Of a stretch of DNA of 64,000 bases, positions 48,511-60,723 are shown piece after piece. The translations under genes and the position numbers were made by a program. Within the stretch, counting starts at the first letter, position 1. Every line of letters starts with the position of its first letter. Origin of the DNA: Phyto melanocephala (lineage: Eukaryota > Arthropoda > Insecta > Diptera > Rhinophoridae); NCBI GenBank assembly GCA_941918925.1, contig OW799236.1, positions 106,718,562 to 106,782,561 of the forward strand, written 5' to 3'. The notes below the pieces were generated by a model. It had not been told where the DNA came from, made no database searches, and was given only the letters and a program-made list of their open reading frames with translations.

Positions 48511-48959
48511 TAAGACAACATAAAACTGTATATATTTTTTATAGAATTATAGAATTGAACCCATGGTTTTTTACAGTTACGTGTTTCGCAATCTGGCATC
48601 ACTATTTACCTTATTGTTTTGGCAACACTAGATATTAACTACAAGCAAATGATTGAAAGTTGTTATGTTGATCAGCGTTGTCAACCCAATGCTTTTTGCA
48701 TCCTATTGGTGCTTTTTGAAATTTAAAATCATCGATTAATAAAATGATAAGGACTAATAAGAAGAGAATGCTTCTGTTATGGCAGGTTGAGAGCTTATTA
48801 TTGTTTTGAAACAGCAACTAATAAAAAAAAAATAATTATGAGATGATTACATTTATTTTAGTATATATTTATTTGATTTATTAATTTAAAAAAAGAAATA
48901 CATTAAATATCTTATTTTCTTTCTAGATTTGTCATTCCCTTTGTTATTTCTTTTCGCCC
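48511..48959. other. intergenic, nothing resolved
   Basis: AT-rich sequence with a GTTGTCAACCCAATGCTTTTTG segment. The nearby words TTGGTGCTTTTTGAAATTT recur in the DDX47 upstream region at about 50185-50205, hinting at a small shared repeat. Confidence 0.35.
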
Positions 48960-49452
48960 CCTTAAGTATATATGATTGACTAGATGAGCCGTTTTAGCAA
49001 TAACTGTCAGTTCGTGTCTTGGTTCGTGTGTTGGTTTAAATCAACTTTAAGAAGCCCCTACATGTACCACAGATTTGTTTTTGGTATCAATCTTTTCAAA
49101 ATATTCAAAAATGAATCGCTTTTGAAATCCAGCACAATCGCCGCAGAATTTTCTGGACTTTGAGCAAATAAAACAACTGCATGATTTTTAACGTATTTTT
49201 ACAATTAAAAACAAGTTTTTCAAATTTTTGATATAATATGCCTTTAGGGTGTTAATAAGAAAAATTTGGACAAACCGGGCACTGATGGTCAAAGTTATAC
49301 TCAGAAATTATTTTTTATATTTATATATCTATTTTTTTTAAATATCAAGTTACTTAAGATCTAAAGCTACGGTGTGGTCACTATACCTAAGTACATGTTG
49401 ATGAAGGTTATTATCAGATTTGGCACAGCCATATATAGCATTCTTACTTGTT
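48960..49452 (-). repeat. degenerate dispersed repeat copy G
   Basis: In reverse orientation it retains TCAACTTTAAGAAGCCCC, GGTATCAATCTTTTCAAAAT, TGAATCGCTTTTGAAAT and, at the head, ATTTGGCACAGCCATATATA then GCATTCTTACTTGTT. It lacks the simple T-rich centre and is closest to copies A, C and H. Confidence 0.65.
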
Positions 49453-49500
49453 ATGCAATACACACTACAGTTTTCATTTGAACTCAATAAAGTATACATA

Positions 49501-49899
49501 GGCCCCTTTCGCATTAGGCAACTATAATTGCGCAATTCTTGTGTTTGTTGGTGTGAGAGGAAAGGTCGGTGTAAAGGGGAAAGAGTTGCCGAGATTTGAG
49601 TACAGACTTTCTTGTACTTGGCAATTCTGCTTTAGCTGTCATTCTTGTCTTGGAATATTTATTTGTTTTTGACATTGTCTTTTATTTCTTCATCGGTGTG
49701 TTGTGTAATTTTGTGTTTGTGAAAATTTTATTTGTTTATAAGTGTATCAAATATTTAAAAATGATGAGAAGTTGGAAAAAACTGGAAGAAATTGAGCAAC
49801 CAAGTTGCTCAATGTGAACATAAAAGCAAGTTCAAAAGAAAATAAATAAAAATTAAAATTATACTTGCGCAATTATAGTTGCCTAATGCGAAAGGGGCC
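49501..49899. mobile_element. MITE with perfect 35-bp terminal inverted repeats
   Basis: The ends begin GGCCCCTTTCGCATTAGGCA on both strands and are identical for 35 bp (49501-49535 against 49865-49899). The 399-bp body contains a hydrophobic 73-codon ORF with no family resemblance and a small hairpin, TTGAGCAAC-CAA-GTTGCTCAA (about 49791-49811). The target duplication is unclear because both flanks are ATA-rich, so the superfamily is open. It splits another repeat whose halves (AATAAAGTATA and TACTCTGTATCC) lie on either side. Confidence 0.8.
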
Positions 49900-50289
49900 A
49901 TATATACTCTGTATCCTTGTAGATAGAGAATGTGACTTTGCTATATAAGTATGTCTGTTTGTTCGTCTAAAAGTTAAAATTAACTTCTTGAAGACTTAGT
50001 TAATGCTTACTCCGCTGTACAAATGGAATGAATTGTAATTCGTTTTGTTTTGTATTTTATTTTAAACCTGACGTTAGGTGTGGGTAAAAATTAAATTTAA
50101 TCCAATAATATAGCCCCTGAAAGAAAACTCTCAATGTAAACACAGACTTTATATAAAAAAAAATATACGTTTTTTCGCGTTATTAGTGCTTTTTGAAATT
50201 TCAAAGTTGACAACGCTAATGTTGATTCACGAACAAAATTTGCTTGAAGACGTCCATTTTAATTTAAATCATAAATCTATGAGGACGTG

Positions 50290-50295
50290 CACGTG
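50290..50295. promoter_or_regulatory. CACGTG E-box upstream of DDX47
   Basis: The canonical Myc/Max-type E-box lies 66 bp before the DDX47 start codon, within GACGTGCACGTGTG. In flies, many ribosome-biogenesis genes carry a promoter-proximal CACGTG and respond to Myc. The role here is inferred from position and gene class. Confidence 0.5.
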
Positions 50296-50360
50296 TGTTT
50301 AAAAGAATTAAGTTTTTAAGGGTAAAGTTCTAGTTTAAACAAATTTAAACGTAAATTACA

Positions 50361-52387
50361 ATGTCAACTAATTCAGAAGACGAAGAAAATGTATGTGGTG
50401 AGGAAGAAGAGGAATACGACGAATCTGATGAACAAGGTATTGAATCAAATGATGAAGTGGAAAAGCACGAGGCTGAGACAAATGATAATTCCTCTAAAAA
50501 TGATACAGAAGTTGATAAACCTATAACGTGGAAAGGACTTGTGAGTAAAATGTTTTACATTGTTTTGAGCAACAAATTAAAAACAATTGATTATTAGTTG
50601 TTTTTGTTGTCATCAGGGTCTTAATGATACGTTGTGTAAGGCGTGTGAAGAATTAAAATGGAAAGTACCCTCTAAGATTCAAAAGGAGGCTATACCAGTA
50701 GCTTTGCAAGGTAAAGATGTTATTGGCTTAGCCGAGACGGGTTCGGGAAAGACGGGAGCCTTTGCCTTACCTATTCTACAGGCCTTATTGGAAAATCCTC
50801 AAAGATATTTCGCTTTGGTTCTTACGCCTACCAGAGAATTGGCTTTTCAAATTGCAGAACAATTTGATGCTTTAGGTATGTTAAATTTTGCCTTGTAACA
50901 TTTTAAATAATTTAAAATCCATTGCTATACTCTAGAAACATCCCAGTAAAGCTTTTGTAATTTGCATGCTGTAGGCTATGATGTTAAGCATTATTTTGAT
51001 ATGAAACACATGAAAATAAAAATATTAATTTCGTCACTACCTATTAGCCTTAGGGCCATTATTACAACTTGCCATTTTTTAGACAGGATTTTGTCAGACC
51101 GATAAATGGCTTTGCATTATAAAGCATTAATTTGTTATATTTTTTTTTCATTAAATATTATCCTTATTAATAATAATAAACAATTTAAGTTGTAATAATG
51201 CAAAGCTATTAATAGGACACAAAAAATCCTACCTTTAGCTAACGGCAAGTTGTAATAATGGCCCTTAGTCTTCCAAAAAATAATAAAGAGGATTTTTCTT
51301 AGTCGCATTGTTTATTTTTATATCTTTATTTACATCCTTAGGTAGTTCCATTGGCGTCAAATGTTGTGTAATAGTAGGTGGCATGGATATGGTCTCGCAG
51401 TCTTTACAACTAGGTAAAAAACCTCACATTATTATTGCTACTCCTGGACGTTTGGTAGATCATTTGGAAAATCTTAAAGGCTTTAATTTAAAGGCCGTTA
51501 AGTATCTGGTAATGGATGAAGCTGATCGCATCCTAAATATGGATTTTGAAGTCGAATTGGATAAAATTCTAAAAGTTCTGCCCAAAGAGAGAAGAACTTT
51601 CTTGTTTAGTGCCACTATGACGAAGAAAGTAAAAAAACTACAAAGAGCTTCGTTAAAAGATCCCGTCAAAGTTGAGGTATCCAATAAATATCAAACCGTA
51701 GAACAACTACTTCAGTATTACATTTTTATACCTGTTAAATACAAGGATGTTTACCTTGTGCACATACTCAACGAATTGGCAGGCAATAGTTTTATGATTT
51801 TTTGCAGTACTTGCAATAATACGGTGAAAACTGCTTTAATGTTAAGAGCATTAGGATTAGCAGCCATACCTTTACATGGTCAAATGTCTCAAAACAAGCG
51901 TTTGGCTGCTCTCAATAAGTTTAAAGCGAAAAATCGTTCAATTCTTATCTCAACCGATGTGGCCTCCAGAGGTTTAGATATACCCCACGTGGATGTTGTA
52001 CTAAATTTCGATATACCCACGCACAGTAAGGATTATATACATCGTGTTGGACGTACAGCACGCGCTGGTCGTTCAGGAAAAGCGATTACATTTGTCACTC
52101 AATATGATGTTGAACTGTATCAACGTATAGAACATTTATTGGGAAAGCAATTACCTCTTTACAAATGTGAGGAAGATGAAGTAATGGCTTTGCAAGAACG
52201 TGTCAGCGAAGCTCAACGTACTGCCAAATTAGAGCTTAAAGATATTGAAGAGTCTAAAGGTTCAAAAGGACGTTTTAAAAAAGGCGGCAATGATTTCGAT
52301 GATTCGGAACAATTCACTGGGGCACGTAAGCGTCTTAAAACTGGTGGTGGCGGTAAACCAAATTGGAAGAAAGCAAAAAGAAAGTAG
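50361..52387 (+). CDS. CG9253: DDX47/Rrp3-type DEAD-box RNA helicase
   Basis: Predicted CDS: 50361-50540, 50617-50875 and 51342-52387; 1485 nt, 494 residues. Both introns are GT-AG and the joins (WKGL|GLND and DALG|SSIG) are in frame. After an acidic N-terminus (about 1-55) come all helicase motifs: Q motif (KWKVPSKIQ), motif I AETGSGKT (99-106), Ia PTRELA (131-136), Ib TPGR (180-183), II DEAD (205-208), III SAT (236-238), [19 protein letters not shown] and [13 protein letters not shown] basic, Gly/Lys-rich tail ends in KKAKRK. The high similarity to fly CG9253 and the [17 protein letters not shown] block identify the DDX47/Rrp3 subfamily, nucleolar ATPases needed for 18S rRNA processing. It is convergent with E2f2. 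Confidence 0.96.
51053..51264. mobile_element. PIF/Harbinger-type MITE in DDX47 intron 2
   Basis: A 21-bp perfect terminal inverted repeat, beginning GGGCCATTATTACAACTTGC, bounds a 212-bp element. It is flanked by TTA on both sides (51050-51052 and 51265-51267). The TTA target duplication and small size fit a Harbinger-type MITE. It is fully intronic, between 50876 and 51341. Confidence 0.82.
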
Positions 52388-52448
52388 TTTTTTTTATAAA
52401 CTTTTATGTACGTTTTATATAGCTTGTATAATTATTTTATAGTTCTTA

Positions 52449-52454
52449 AATAAA
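52449..52454 (+). terminator. AATAAA poly(A) signal of DDX47
   Basis: This canonical hexamer lies 62 bp after the DDX47 stop codon and is the first on this strand. Cleavage would be expected shortly after. Confidence 0.65.
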
Positions 52455-54317
52455 AATTCAAGATGTTAAATTACTTTACATTATAATACCTATAAAAAAT
52501 GTGTAAAAACACCTTACAAAAATTTTCTGTAGAAAATTCATGTGATTTTAAGGAAAATTGAATTGGTTTAAACAATGGTGCATGGCAATTCGGAGAGGAT
52601 TTTTTTAAAAAATATTTTTTATATGAAGTTTGACGATTGTAAATGATAGAAGTTGGAGAATTGATAAAATTTTGACATATAGGGAGTAGCAGCTGATGAA
52701 TCGAGGCTAGTTAGTTTAATATACCTTGGATTAAACAAACTCAAAAAAAAAAATATTCAAAATTTGTGTATTCGTATTTACCATAAAATTTTGTAAACTT
52801 TTGTGCTTCTCCAGAAAGATTATGGGGTATTTTTTCTTAAGTTTGGACCATGAGGGCAAAACATTCTGACTCCAAAACTTTCAAATCGATTTTGATCATT
52901 TTTAAATCAGATGAGTCTGCGATTAAAAGGTTCCATTGACTATGTACGTACCATTTTAAAACTAGGAGGACGAAACGACCAAACCGATTTTAATGAAATT
53001 TGAAATATGTTTTTCTGGATTTAAAACTAGGCGGATGTAAGTAGACAATAACTGTCAATTCATTTAGAACGAGACGTACTTTATACAAACCTACCTACCT
53101 ACCAAGGGACGCGTTCTCGTAAAACTTATAAGATATAGGTTATGTGCCTTTTCAATACAATGACTAGGAGGGAGTCTTACTTATTTCTATTGTTATTTGA
53201 ACGTTAACTACAATTGTGACCAAGAAATGAAAAAACTAACAACAAAAAGATTTAAATGATAAAATTATTAATTAAATTACATACAAATGTTTTCCAATTT
53301 TTTGTAATCACATGCGACAGCAATTACTGTTAAAATAAAAATTAATTCTTAGATAAATTTTATATGGACAATTAATATTAAAGGTATTCACGTCATCGGT
53401 TTTTTTTTCACCCGTATAACTTTTTTATTAAAAAATTTTGTCGGGATTACTTTATATTACATTTTAAAAGAAATATACATACATTGTATTGTCGTTAACA
53501 ACTCATCCCAGCTTGTTCGTGTGAAAGTCAACCCAACTTTCGCACAACAAAATTATTTTTTAGTTTTTAAAACATATCTGTTTAGTTAAAAAATATTACA
53601 AAGTTTTAGTGGTTTTAATAACGACAATACAATCGACGTCGAGCAAATTATAAATGTTGTGAACCGCAATAGGTAAAATAATTGAATTGTTTTTGAATTG
53701 TATTTCATAATAATCCTGTTTTTTCTACTCCAAATAGTCTGTTTTTTTTTTGTTTGTCATTAATTTATTTTAATATTTTTATTTTTTATTAATACAATTT
53801 AATCCTTAATATCCTAATTAAAATTTTAAACGTTAAAACTTATTACGCAACTAAAAAATTAAAAATTTGTAAGCAAAATTTCAAGTCTTTTTGGAAATTA
53901 CAAAATGTAATTAAATTTTTAAACCAAACCATTGAGAGTCAGGAGGGAAAGTTTAATCAAGATCAATTAAAGAAAAAAAAAAAAACAATAAATGTTAAAT
54001 TGAGCTAGTAAAATAATAAAACAAAATAATCTACATATATTTTTTGATATATATACATACAATTAAAGCAAATATAATAGATCTTTTTGAATTACCACAT
54101 TTCTTGATGTTAATTAAGATTAAATATATTAATCTAAATTTCGTTGAAGTCTTATTAATAAAAATATTTGCACTAAGTCTTTTTGTTTTTTTTTATGATT
54201 TTGATGTTTCGAGTTCTAGCTAGATAAAAGATTTCGAAAAAAAAGATATAAATTTTATAGAATTGAAATTCTTTCCAGCACACAATTTTAACCATTATTG
54301 GTTTTGTTTGTAAATTA
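52455..54317. other. intergenic between convergent DDX47 and E2f2
   Basis: The two genes face each other across about 1.9 kb. It holds a 15-bp perfect inverted repeat, ATTGTATTGTCGTTA (53483-53497) with its complement (53619-53633), enclosing a second small hairpin, GTGTGAAAGT/ACTTTCGCAC. That is a possible 151-bp MITE. It also has a short ACCTACCTACCTACC tract at about 53090. No ORF is supported. Confidence 0.5.
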
Positions 54318-56530
54318 CTAGGGACAAGGTATATCATAGAGATCACATATACCCTCATTAGGACCTAAAACAAAATTATAATCGTTTTGTGGAGGATTTA
54401 AAGGTAATAAGGGCGGATTTTCTGAAAGAGTTACGAAAAGGTTCTATAATTAATTGAAATTCTTTAAAAAGTTAACATCACCTTACCCATATTTGGATCA
54501 TCTGGGAAAAATCTTCTCAGTGAATGTCCCGTTGTACATTTTTGCAATATTATACGCGCCGTTAATTTGTTTTCTAATGCCTCCATTTCTTTCTTTACCT
54601 TCGGATTACAAAAATATGTGTGTTCATCGTTGACTAGATTTGCTTTGGTTGTGCTTTGTGTTAATGTACCAGTAGCTGCTGTTGAATGTGTGGAGGACGA
54701 TGATAGCGTGGGTGAAGGTGTTTCGAGGCGTGAGTAATGGCGTACAGATTCCGATTCCGGTTTCGTTGTGCAGCAGCGTCCTTGATCGGTGACCAATCTT
54801 ACATCAATTCGACTACCGTTATCGAGGGAAATGTGAAGAGAGTTCTGTCCAATAAAAAAAATTATGCAAAAAATATTTTAAATCAATTGATGGGCTCGAA
54901 ATGAATTCCTATTTACATATACATTTGTATGAATTAACATATAGTGAGTGAGAAGCACTAAAAAATATTGTATATAATCATTATATCAATCAAATGCCGT
55001 TTAATCAACTGAAACTATTGATATAGGTTTTCAAATTAAAACTCAGCTTTTTACACATCAAATTCAGCATTTTTCAAACCAAATTTAAAATTTTCCCAAT
55101 TAATTTTCCAAACCAAATTAATCTAAAAATGTCTGAACGAATGCCTAATAAGCAGAAAAAAGTGTATGGCTGGGGAGCTTATATGATGATACTTTCATTA
55201 TGAATATTTACTTAATTTTTTTTTTTTTTTTTTGTGAATAATACTTAGGTTTTTATTACTATGTAATATTTTTATTTCGCCTAATTGGCTTATATTACTT
55301 TGTGAAATTGAATAAATAAACAAATAGTTTTTTTATTAAAACTTTTATAGGTATTTTATTAGTAAAAGAAATGTTTTTAAGTGGAATTAAATGAATAAAA
55401 AATATGTATGTGTTTTTGGTGAAAAAAGGAAGTGTTTGTTCAATTCTTTAGATATTTTATTTCAAAAACATAAAAATTTACGAAGGAAGACTAAGGGGTA
55501 TTAGTATGTAATGAGTTATTCAAACCGCGAAACAAAAAAAAAAAAAAAACAATTGTCATAGTTATACGATTCTTAGAATATTCAACGTAGAATAAGTTTT
55601 CTATTAGAAAGTACCTACTTTATCAAATTTCTCGAGGCCGAGGATAGTTTAATTTACATTTAATTTAATGTTACTCACCTTTCGTCTAACTATTTGTTCG
55701 TCTTCATAGTGTTTGGGTATGGTAAATACACAATCATCACCAAAAACGGCAAGCAAATCATCGCGGGTTACGTATGCAAATGAACGATTCGTTTCATCCT
55801 CTTTGACATATTTTAAATTACGTCTGGCATAGTCTAGCTGCAAATCTAGTTCCGCTTCAATTTCAGCTAAATGATTGTCTTGATATTTTAAACAACGATA
55901 AGCATCATCTTCCTGGCCTTCAACGCCACCTCTACGAAAAAGGTTTACCATTTACAGTACTTATAGGTACCTAAGAATATAAAGTTTTGCAACGAAAAAC
56001 TTACCGCCATCTGACAACACTACTGTAGCGCGTCTTTTCAATCAAGCCAATACCTTCTAAAACGTTTGTAATATCGTAAATACGACGTTTTTGTACATCT
56101 AAAATTTCGGCTGCCTGCAAAAATTTATTAAATCCAGAGGAGTCTTATTATCGTTAATATAAGCTTTTATTAGAAAAAAAAAAAACTTTGGCGCGCTCTT
56201 AAGTACAGGTGATTTGATTCTTATATATTATTTTTATTGTTGTAGTTGTTATTGAATAATATTAAATCATACGAATACAAAAATAACCAAGGTTTTTGGT
56301 GGTGCTTTGTCTGTATTACTTACATCTCTGAGATCAATTTCTCCACCATTTTTAATCATAAGATCTACAAATTTCTGAGTCAATAGTACCAGTGAGCCCA
56401 CAATACGATTTGGAGTTTGAGGTGTTGTGGGTGCATGCTTTTCTTCACTTTCAGTGGGTTGGGCGGGCGTTCCAACTGTACTACTTGAGGCCACACTTGA
56501 TTTTTTCGGGGTATTCTCAGGAGTTTCCAT
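54318..56530 (-). CDS. E2f2: E2F2 transcription factor (repressor-type E2F)
   Basis: Predicted CDS: complement of 56324-56530, 56005-56114, 55679-55931, 54487-54844 and 54318-54421; 1032 nt, 343 residues (fly E2f2 about 370). All joins are GT-AG and in frame. The N-terminal Ser/Thr/Pro-rich leader is followed by the winged-helix DNA-binding domain (about 45-107). It includes [13 protein letters not shown] and the recognition segment [20 protein letters not shown], with the RRxYD core. Then follow the dimerisation and marked-box region (about 107-240), a Ser/Thr-rich linker and, at the very end, [17 protein letters not shown] (about 323-339), which is the retinoblastoma-binding motif. Family knowledge: fly E2F2 with DP and RBF forms the dREAM/MMB repressor of differentiation genes. 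The retained RB-binding motif supports an RBF-dependent role. Confidence 0.95.
56187..56194 (+). promoter_or_regulatory. E2F consensus site in E2f2 intron 1
   Basis: TTTGGCGC matches the E2F consensus TTTSSCGC and is extended as TTTGGCGCGC. It lies in the 209-bp first intron of E2f2. An autoregulatory role is an inference. Confidence 0.45.
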
Positions 56531-56651
56531 GCTTTATTTTTACACAACTTTTATATAATTTCACACTTACGAGTTTATATTTCAAGTTTTTTGATTTTTT
56601 TCGTCTTTTAATGTCATTAAATGTTTAATTTTTACGAATTAAGAATAAAAA

Positions 56652-56659
56652 TTTGGCGC
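56652..56659 (+). promoter_or_regulatory. E2F consensus site upstream of E2f2
   Basis: TTTGGCGC lies about 125 bp upstream of the E2f2 start codon, in the expected promoter region. Together with the intronic site it makes feedback control by E2F proteins plausible in an otherwise very AT-rich stretch where GC-rich octamers are rare. Confidence 0.5.
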
Positions 56660-58805
56660 TTGAAGATTTTTTAACCCTGCCGCCATTTGGATATTTTTAT
56701 ACATTTACTTTTTCATTGACATTTTCTTAGTTTTTTTTTTCTTGTGGTTGTATATTTTTTTGTTTCTGTTTTCTACAGTACCATTCGTCAGACTATAAAA
56801 CAAAAAGTTAAAAGAAAAGATAACAGCTGAACATTGTTCTGATTAAAAATTGACACAGATGAATTAGCCGCCGTTAAAAAAGGCTACCGCATTTTAACTT
56901 ATGCGTCATACAAAGCCTTCCAGGCAAAATTATAAATATGTATGTGTTACTTAGTAATAAAAAACTAAGTTATTTAAATTAATTTGTACATGAATTCATA
57001 TAAAAATATATAACGCAAAAAATCATTATAAAATATGTCAGATTACAATTCCAAAAAAAAAGTACGATATTAGCTTTCCAACCATAATAAAAATGTAATA
57101 AAAACCTTTTCGGGAGATGTCCGAAAATAATACTTAATTCTGAATCTTAATTAACTTATTTTATCTTTTTTTTTAATAAATTATACTTTTTGCATCATTT
57201 TGGCTATCTCTGATATGTTGAATGACCATTTTCTATCAATGTACATCTCAATCTCAATCCTAGATTGAATTTTCTTGTCTTTTATTATATTTTTAATTAT
57301 ATTGTTTTTATCAAGGTACACCAAGGTTTCATTATATATTTCTGAAATTGAATAAATAAAATGAAAATATTTTAATTAAAGAGCATTGTAAATTTTTTTT
57401 GGTAGAACTTTGTGACCGATTATGGCCTAGAGGTTACTAAACCTTATATAAAAAAATAAATAAATAAAAAATAAACAACAAGAATTTAATTAAAATTATT
57501 TACTTAGCCTTCACATAATTATACATAATTGCCTAATCACAAATAGGTAGCATACATATATTAATATAGGATAACTCTAACAAATTGTGTAGCAAGTGAA
57601 GTTAACAAACAAAATATATAATTCGATAATCAAATTATCTAAATATTTCATAACTTTAAGGCGAAATATATTCATTGGAAAATATACGATGTTTAAGGTT
57701 TAAAAAGTTTTAGCACAATAAACCTTTAAAAAAAAAAATCTAAAAATCCTAGAAATAAAAAAAAACAAATTTATTACGTTAAGAAGAAGGAAAAATCTAA
57801 CTACGTTTATTTAAAGTATTTGAAATACTACTAAAACAAATAAAATAATAATAAAAAAACCATTCCTTATAACAAACTCAGATTACGAAAATTCATAAAA
57901 GCCAAGAAAGTTGCGAACATAAGAAGATATATGTTCCCAACGCATAACATTATAAAAAAATGTAAATTCAGATGAGGCCGAAACAACTTTAAGGCAGTGA
58001 ACCCATATGGCAAATATGTTTTGAATATATTTTTCGCCAGACTTTACCAGATACAAGATCAACAAATGTGGTAAATTTTTCCACAAAATGTTTAATGGCA
58101 GAACATATTAAAAACTTTATCTTCATCGATAATTTTTTAATCGTATTAATGGAATTGCAATTTAGATAATTTTGTTTAACTAAAGTTTAATTGTTCAAGT
58201 TTTAAATATAATATTAAAAATACTAAACGTATAAATTTGTATATAAGTTATAATTATGCTATTTCAATACATACAAATCAAGTTAAATTAAGTTTATTTG
58301 GGCTTATTTCAATATTCCAATTTATCCTTAATACAAATGTTTATTAAATTATCATTAAGATAAGTGTTCCATTCATTATTTTTTAAAATTTGTGAATAAA
58401 AGTCTTAAAATTATTTTTTTAAAGAAAACATACATTTATATAATAAATAACTTAGATCGACACAGAAAGCTTCTAGGAAAGACGAAATGTATGATACACC
58501 CGTTTTTTTAAGAATTGGATATATTTTAGGAGTTTGACATGTAGAGGTCTCTCATTATGTAAAAATAGTCTTGACCAGCGTTGCCGTCTCAATCCTTTTA
58601 AGTTTTTATGGGTAAACGGCTGATATTTTTAATTTTAGTTTTGTTTCATATATTGTCTAATACCTTTTTACTAATTTTTTAGAAATTCTTTTATTTAAAA
58701 ACGTGGCTGGCATATATAAAATATTTTTTAAAGTTTTAGTTCAAATACATTGGTATATTCACCGGATATACAACAACTCATTACAAAGTTTTTATTTTTA
58801 TACAT
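56660..58805. other. intergenic upstream of E2f2
   Basis: The stretch is AT-rich. A 67-codon minus-strand ORF at 57883-58086 encodes a W/F/Y-rich peptide that I cannot assign. No other structure was resolved. Confidence 0.45.
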
Positions 58806-59215
58806 ATACTAGCCAAGCCCGGCCCGCGTTGCTACGTCACTTAATTAATAAAAATGCATTCTGAATTTTAATTGAATATCAAGTGCAAGGCTAACAATAA
58901 TAACTTTATTTTATGGGCGTGGCACTGCCCACGTCATAGTCCTGACAGCTCAATATGTCTGCAAAGTTTCAGAAAAATTTATCTAGTGCAAGTAGCTAAA
59001 AATGAAAACTTATTTCTTATGGGCGTGGCACTGCCCACTTTTATAATCACGAAATTGTAAATTCATGAGAGTTCAATATGTGTGTGCAAAGTTTCATAAA
59101 ATCGGTGGAATGTGTACAGCAACTTGCCAAAGTTTGAGTCCGATCGGTTTTATAGTTTCGGAATCTATAGCTAACACACACACACTAACAGAGTTTCACT
59201 TTTATATATATAGAT
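58806..59215. repeat. dispersed insect repeat with internal GGGCGTGGCA duplication
   Basis: It begins ACTAGCCAAGCCCGGCCCGC and ends TTTCACTTTTATATATATAG then ATAAG, ends typical of a repeat common in insect genomes whose class I cannot settle (LINE-derived or Helitron). Inside, ATGGGCGTGGCACTGCCCAC occurs at about 58913 and 59020, each followed by TCAATATG and TGCAAAGTTTCA, so a unit of about 110 bp is duplicated. Confidence 0.55.
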
Positions 59216-60723
59216 AAGATCTGAAAAATTCCAAGTGTATTTTAAAAATAATGAATTAGATGTATAAAAATCATGTTTTAATTGAGTATAGTAATAATTT
59301 GTTACTTATATCCATGGTGTAACACATTAGGTGATCCAGTATTTTTTGTTTCTCTTTTTATACCCGCCACCAAAAAAATGGTGGGGGTATATTCAATTTG
59401 TCATTCCGTTTGTAACACATCGAAATATCCATTTTAGACCCCATAAAGTATATATATTCTGAATCAGGGTTTGATTTGATGACGATCTAGCTATGTCCGT
59501 CCGTCTGTCCATCTGTCCGTCTGTTGAAAGCACGATAGAGGTCGCACCGAAAAAGCTAGAGGGCTAGAATCTTTCTTATAGACCAGGTTTGTTTGGTATT
59601 GAAAATGGGCTAAATCGGAATATTAGGAAGAGAGTTATAGCTCGAAAAGCAAGAGTAGGTCGAAAAAACCGTGTCCTTCAAACATCGAATAAAATGGAAT
59701 TCTGTCCAAACGCTTTAACGTAGACTCATGAAACTTCGAATATATATTTCCTGAGTAAAAACAATATTTTTCCCCGAAAATTATCCAAATCTATGCATTA
59801 GGAAAGGAGTTATCGATCAAAATGTACGAAAATTTGTACCGCACAGTATAACGTCATAAAAGCAACAAAATTGGATGTACGACCCTGAAATTTTGCACAC
59901 TTTGCTTTTTGGTGACACGCTTTTTTGTAACGGAAAATCAATATGCCACGCCCACTTTTACGCCCACCTCCCATATAACGTTTTAGCTAAAATTCATATA
60001 ATTTCTCTATTAATAAAGATTTTGGAATAATAAAGGGCTATATTGAAACACCTAGGTTGTACTCATTAGCAAAAACAACTTTGACACGCCTACTATAACG
60101 CCCACTTTTCACGTTATCTACCGTTAATGAAATTTAAAAGCTCATAAAACCGCCAAAATTAGAGATATGATAATCAAATTTGCTACGTGTATCCCTCTAG
60201 GCAATGTTATTACTGTACCAGAAAATTAAGGTGCCACGCCTACCTCCCATATAACGGTTTAACTGAAATTCATAAAAAATCTCTATAAATAAAGATTTTG
60301 GAATAATAAGGGACTATATTAAAATACCTTAGTTGTACTCATTAGCAAAAACAACTTTGACACGCCTACTATAACGCCCACTTTTCACGTTATCTACCGT
60401 TAATGAAATTTAAAGGCTCATAAAACCGACAATATTAGAGGTATGATGATTAAATTTGCTACATATATCCTTCTTATCAATGTAGTTGTTGTGCCAAAAA
60501 GCTTAGGTTACATGCCCACTTTAACGCCTACCTCCCATATAACGGTTTATCTTAAATTCATGTAATTTCTCTATTGACAAAGTTTTTGGGAAAATAAAGG
60601 ACTATATTGAAATATCTAAGATATATTTTTTAGCAAGAACTTTATTGACACCCCTACTTTAACGCCACTTTCACTAAAAGACTAAATTTACGAAAACATT
60701 TTACTATCATATCGGAGTTAATA

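Noticed and set aside
51460..51684. Minus-strand 74-codon ORF in the DDX47 gene
   Set aside because: Antisense shadow of helicase motifs II and III.
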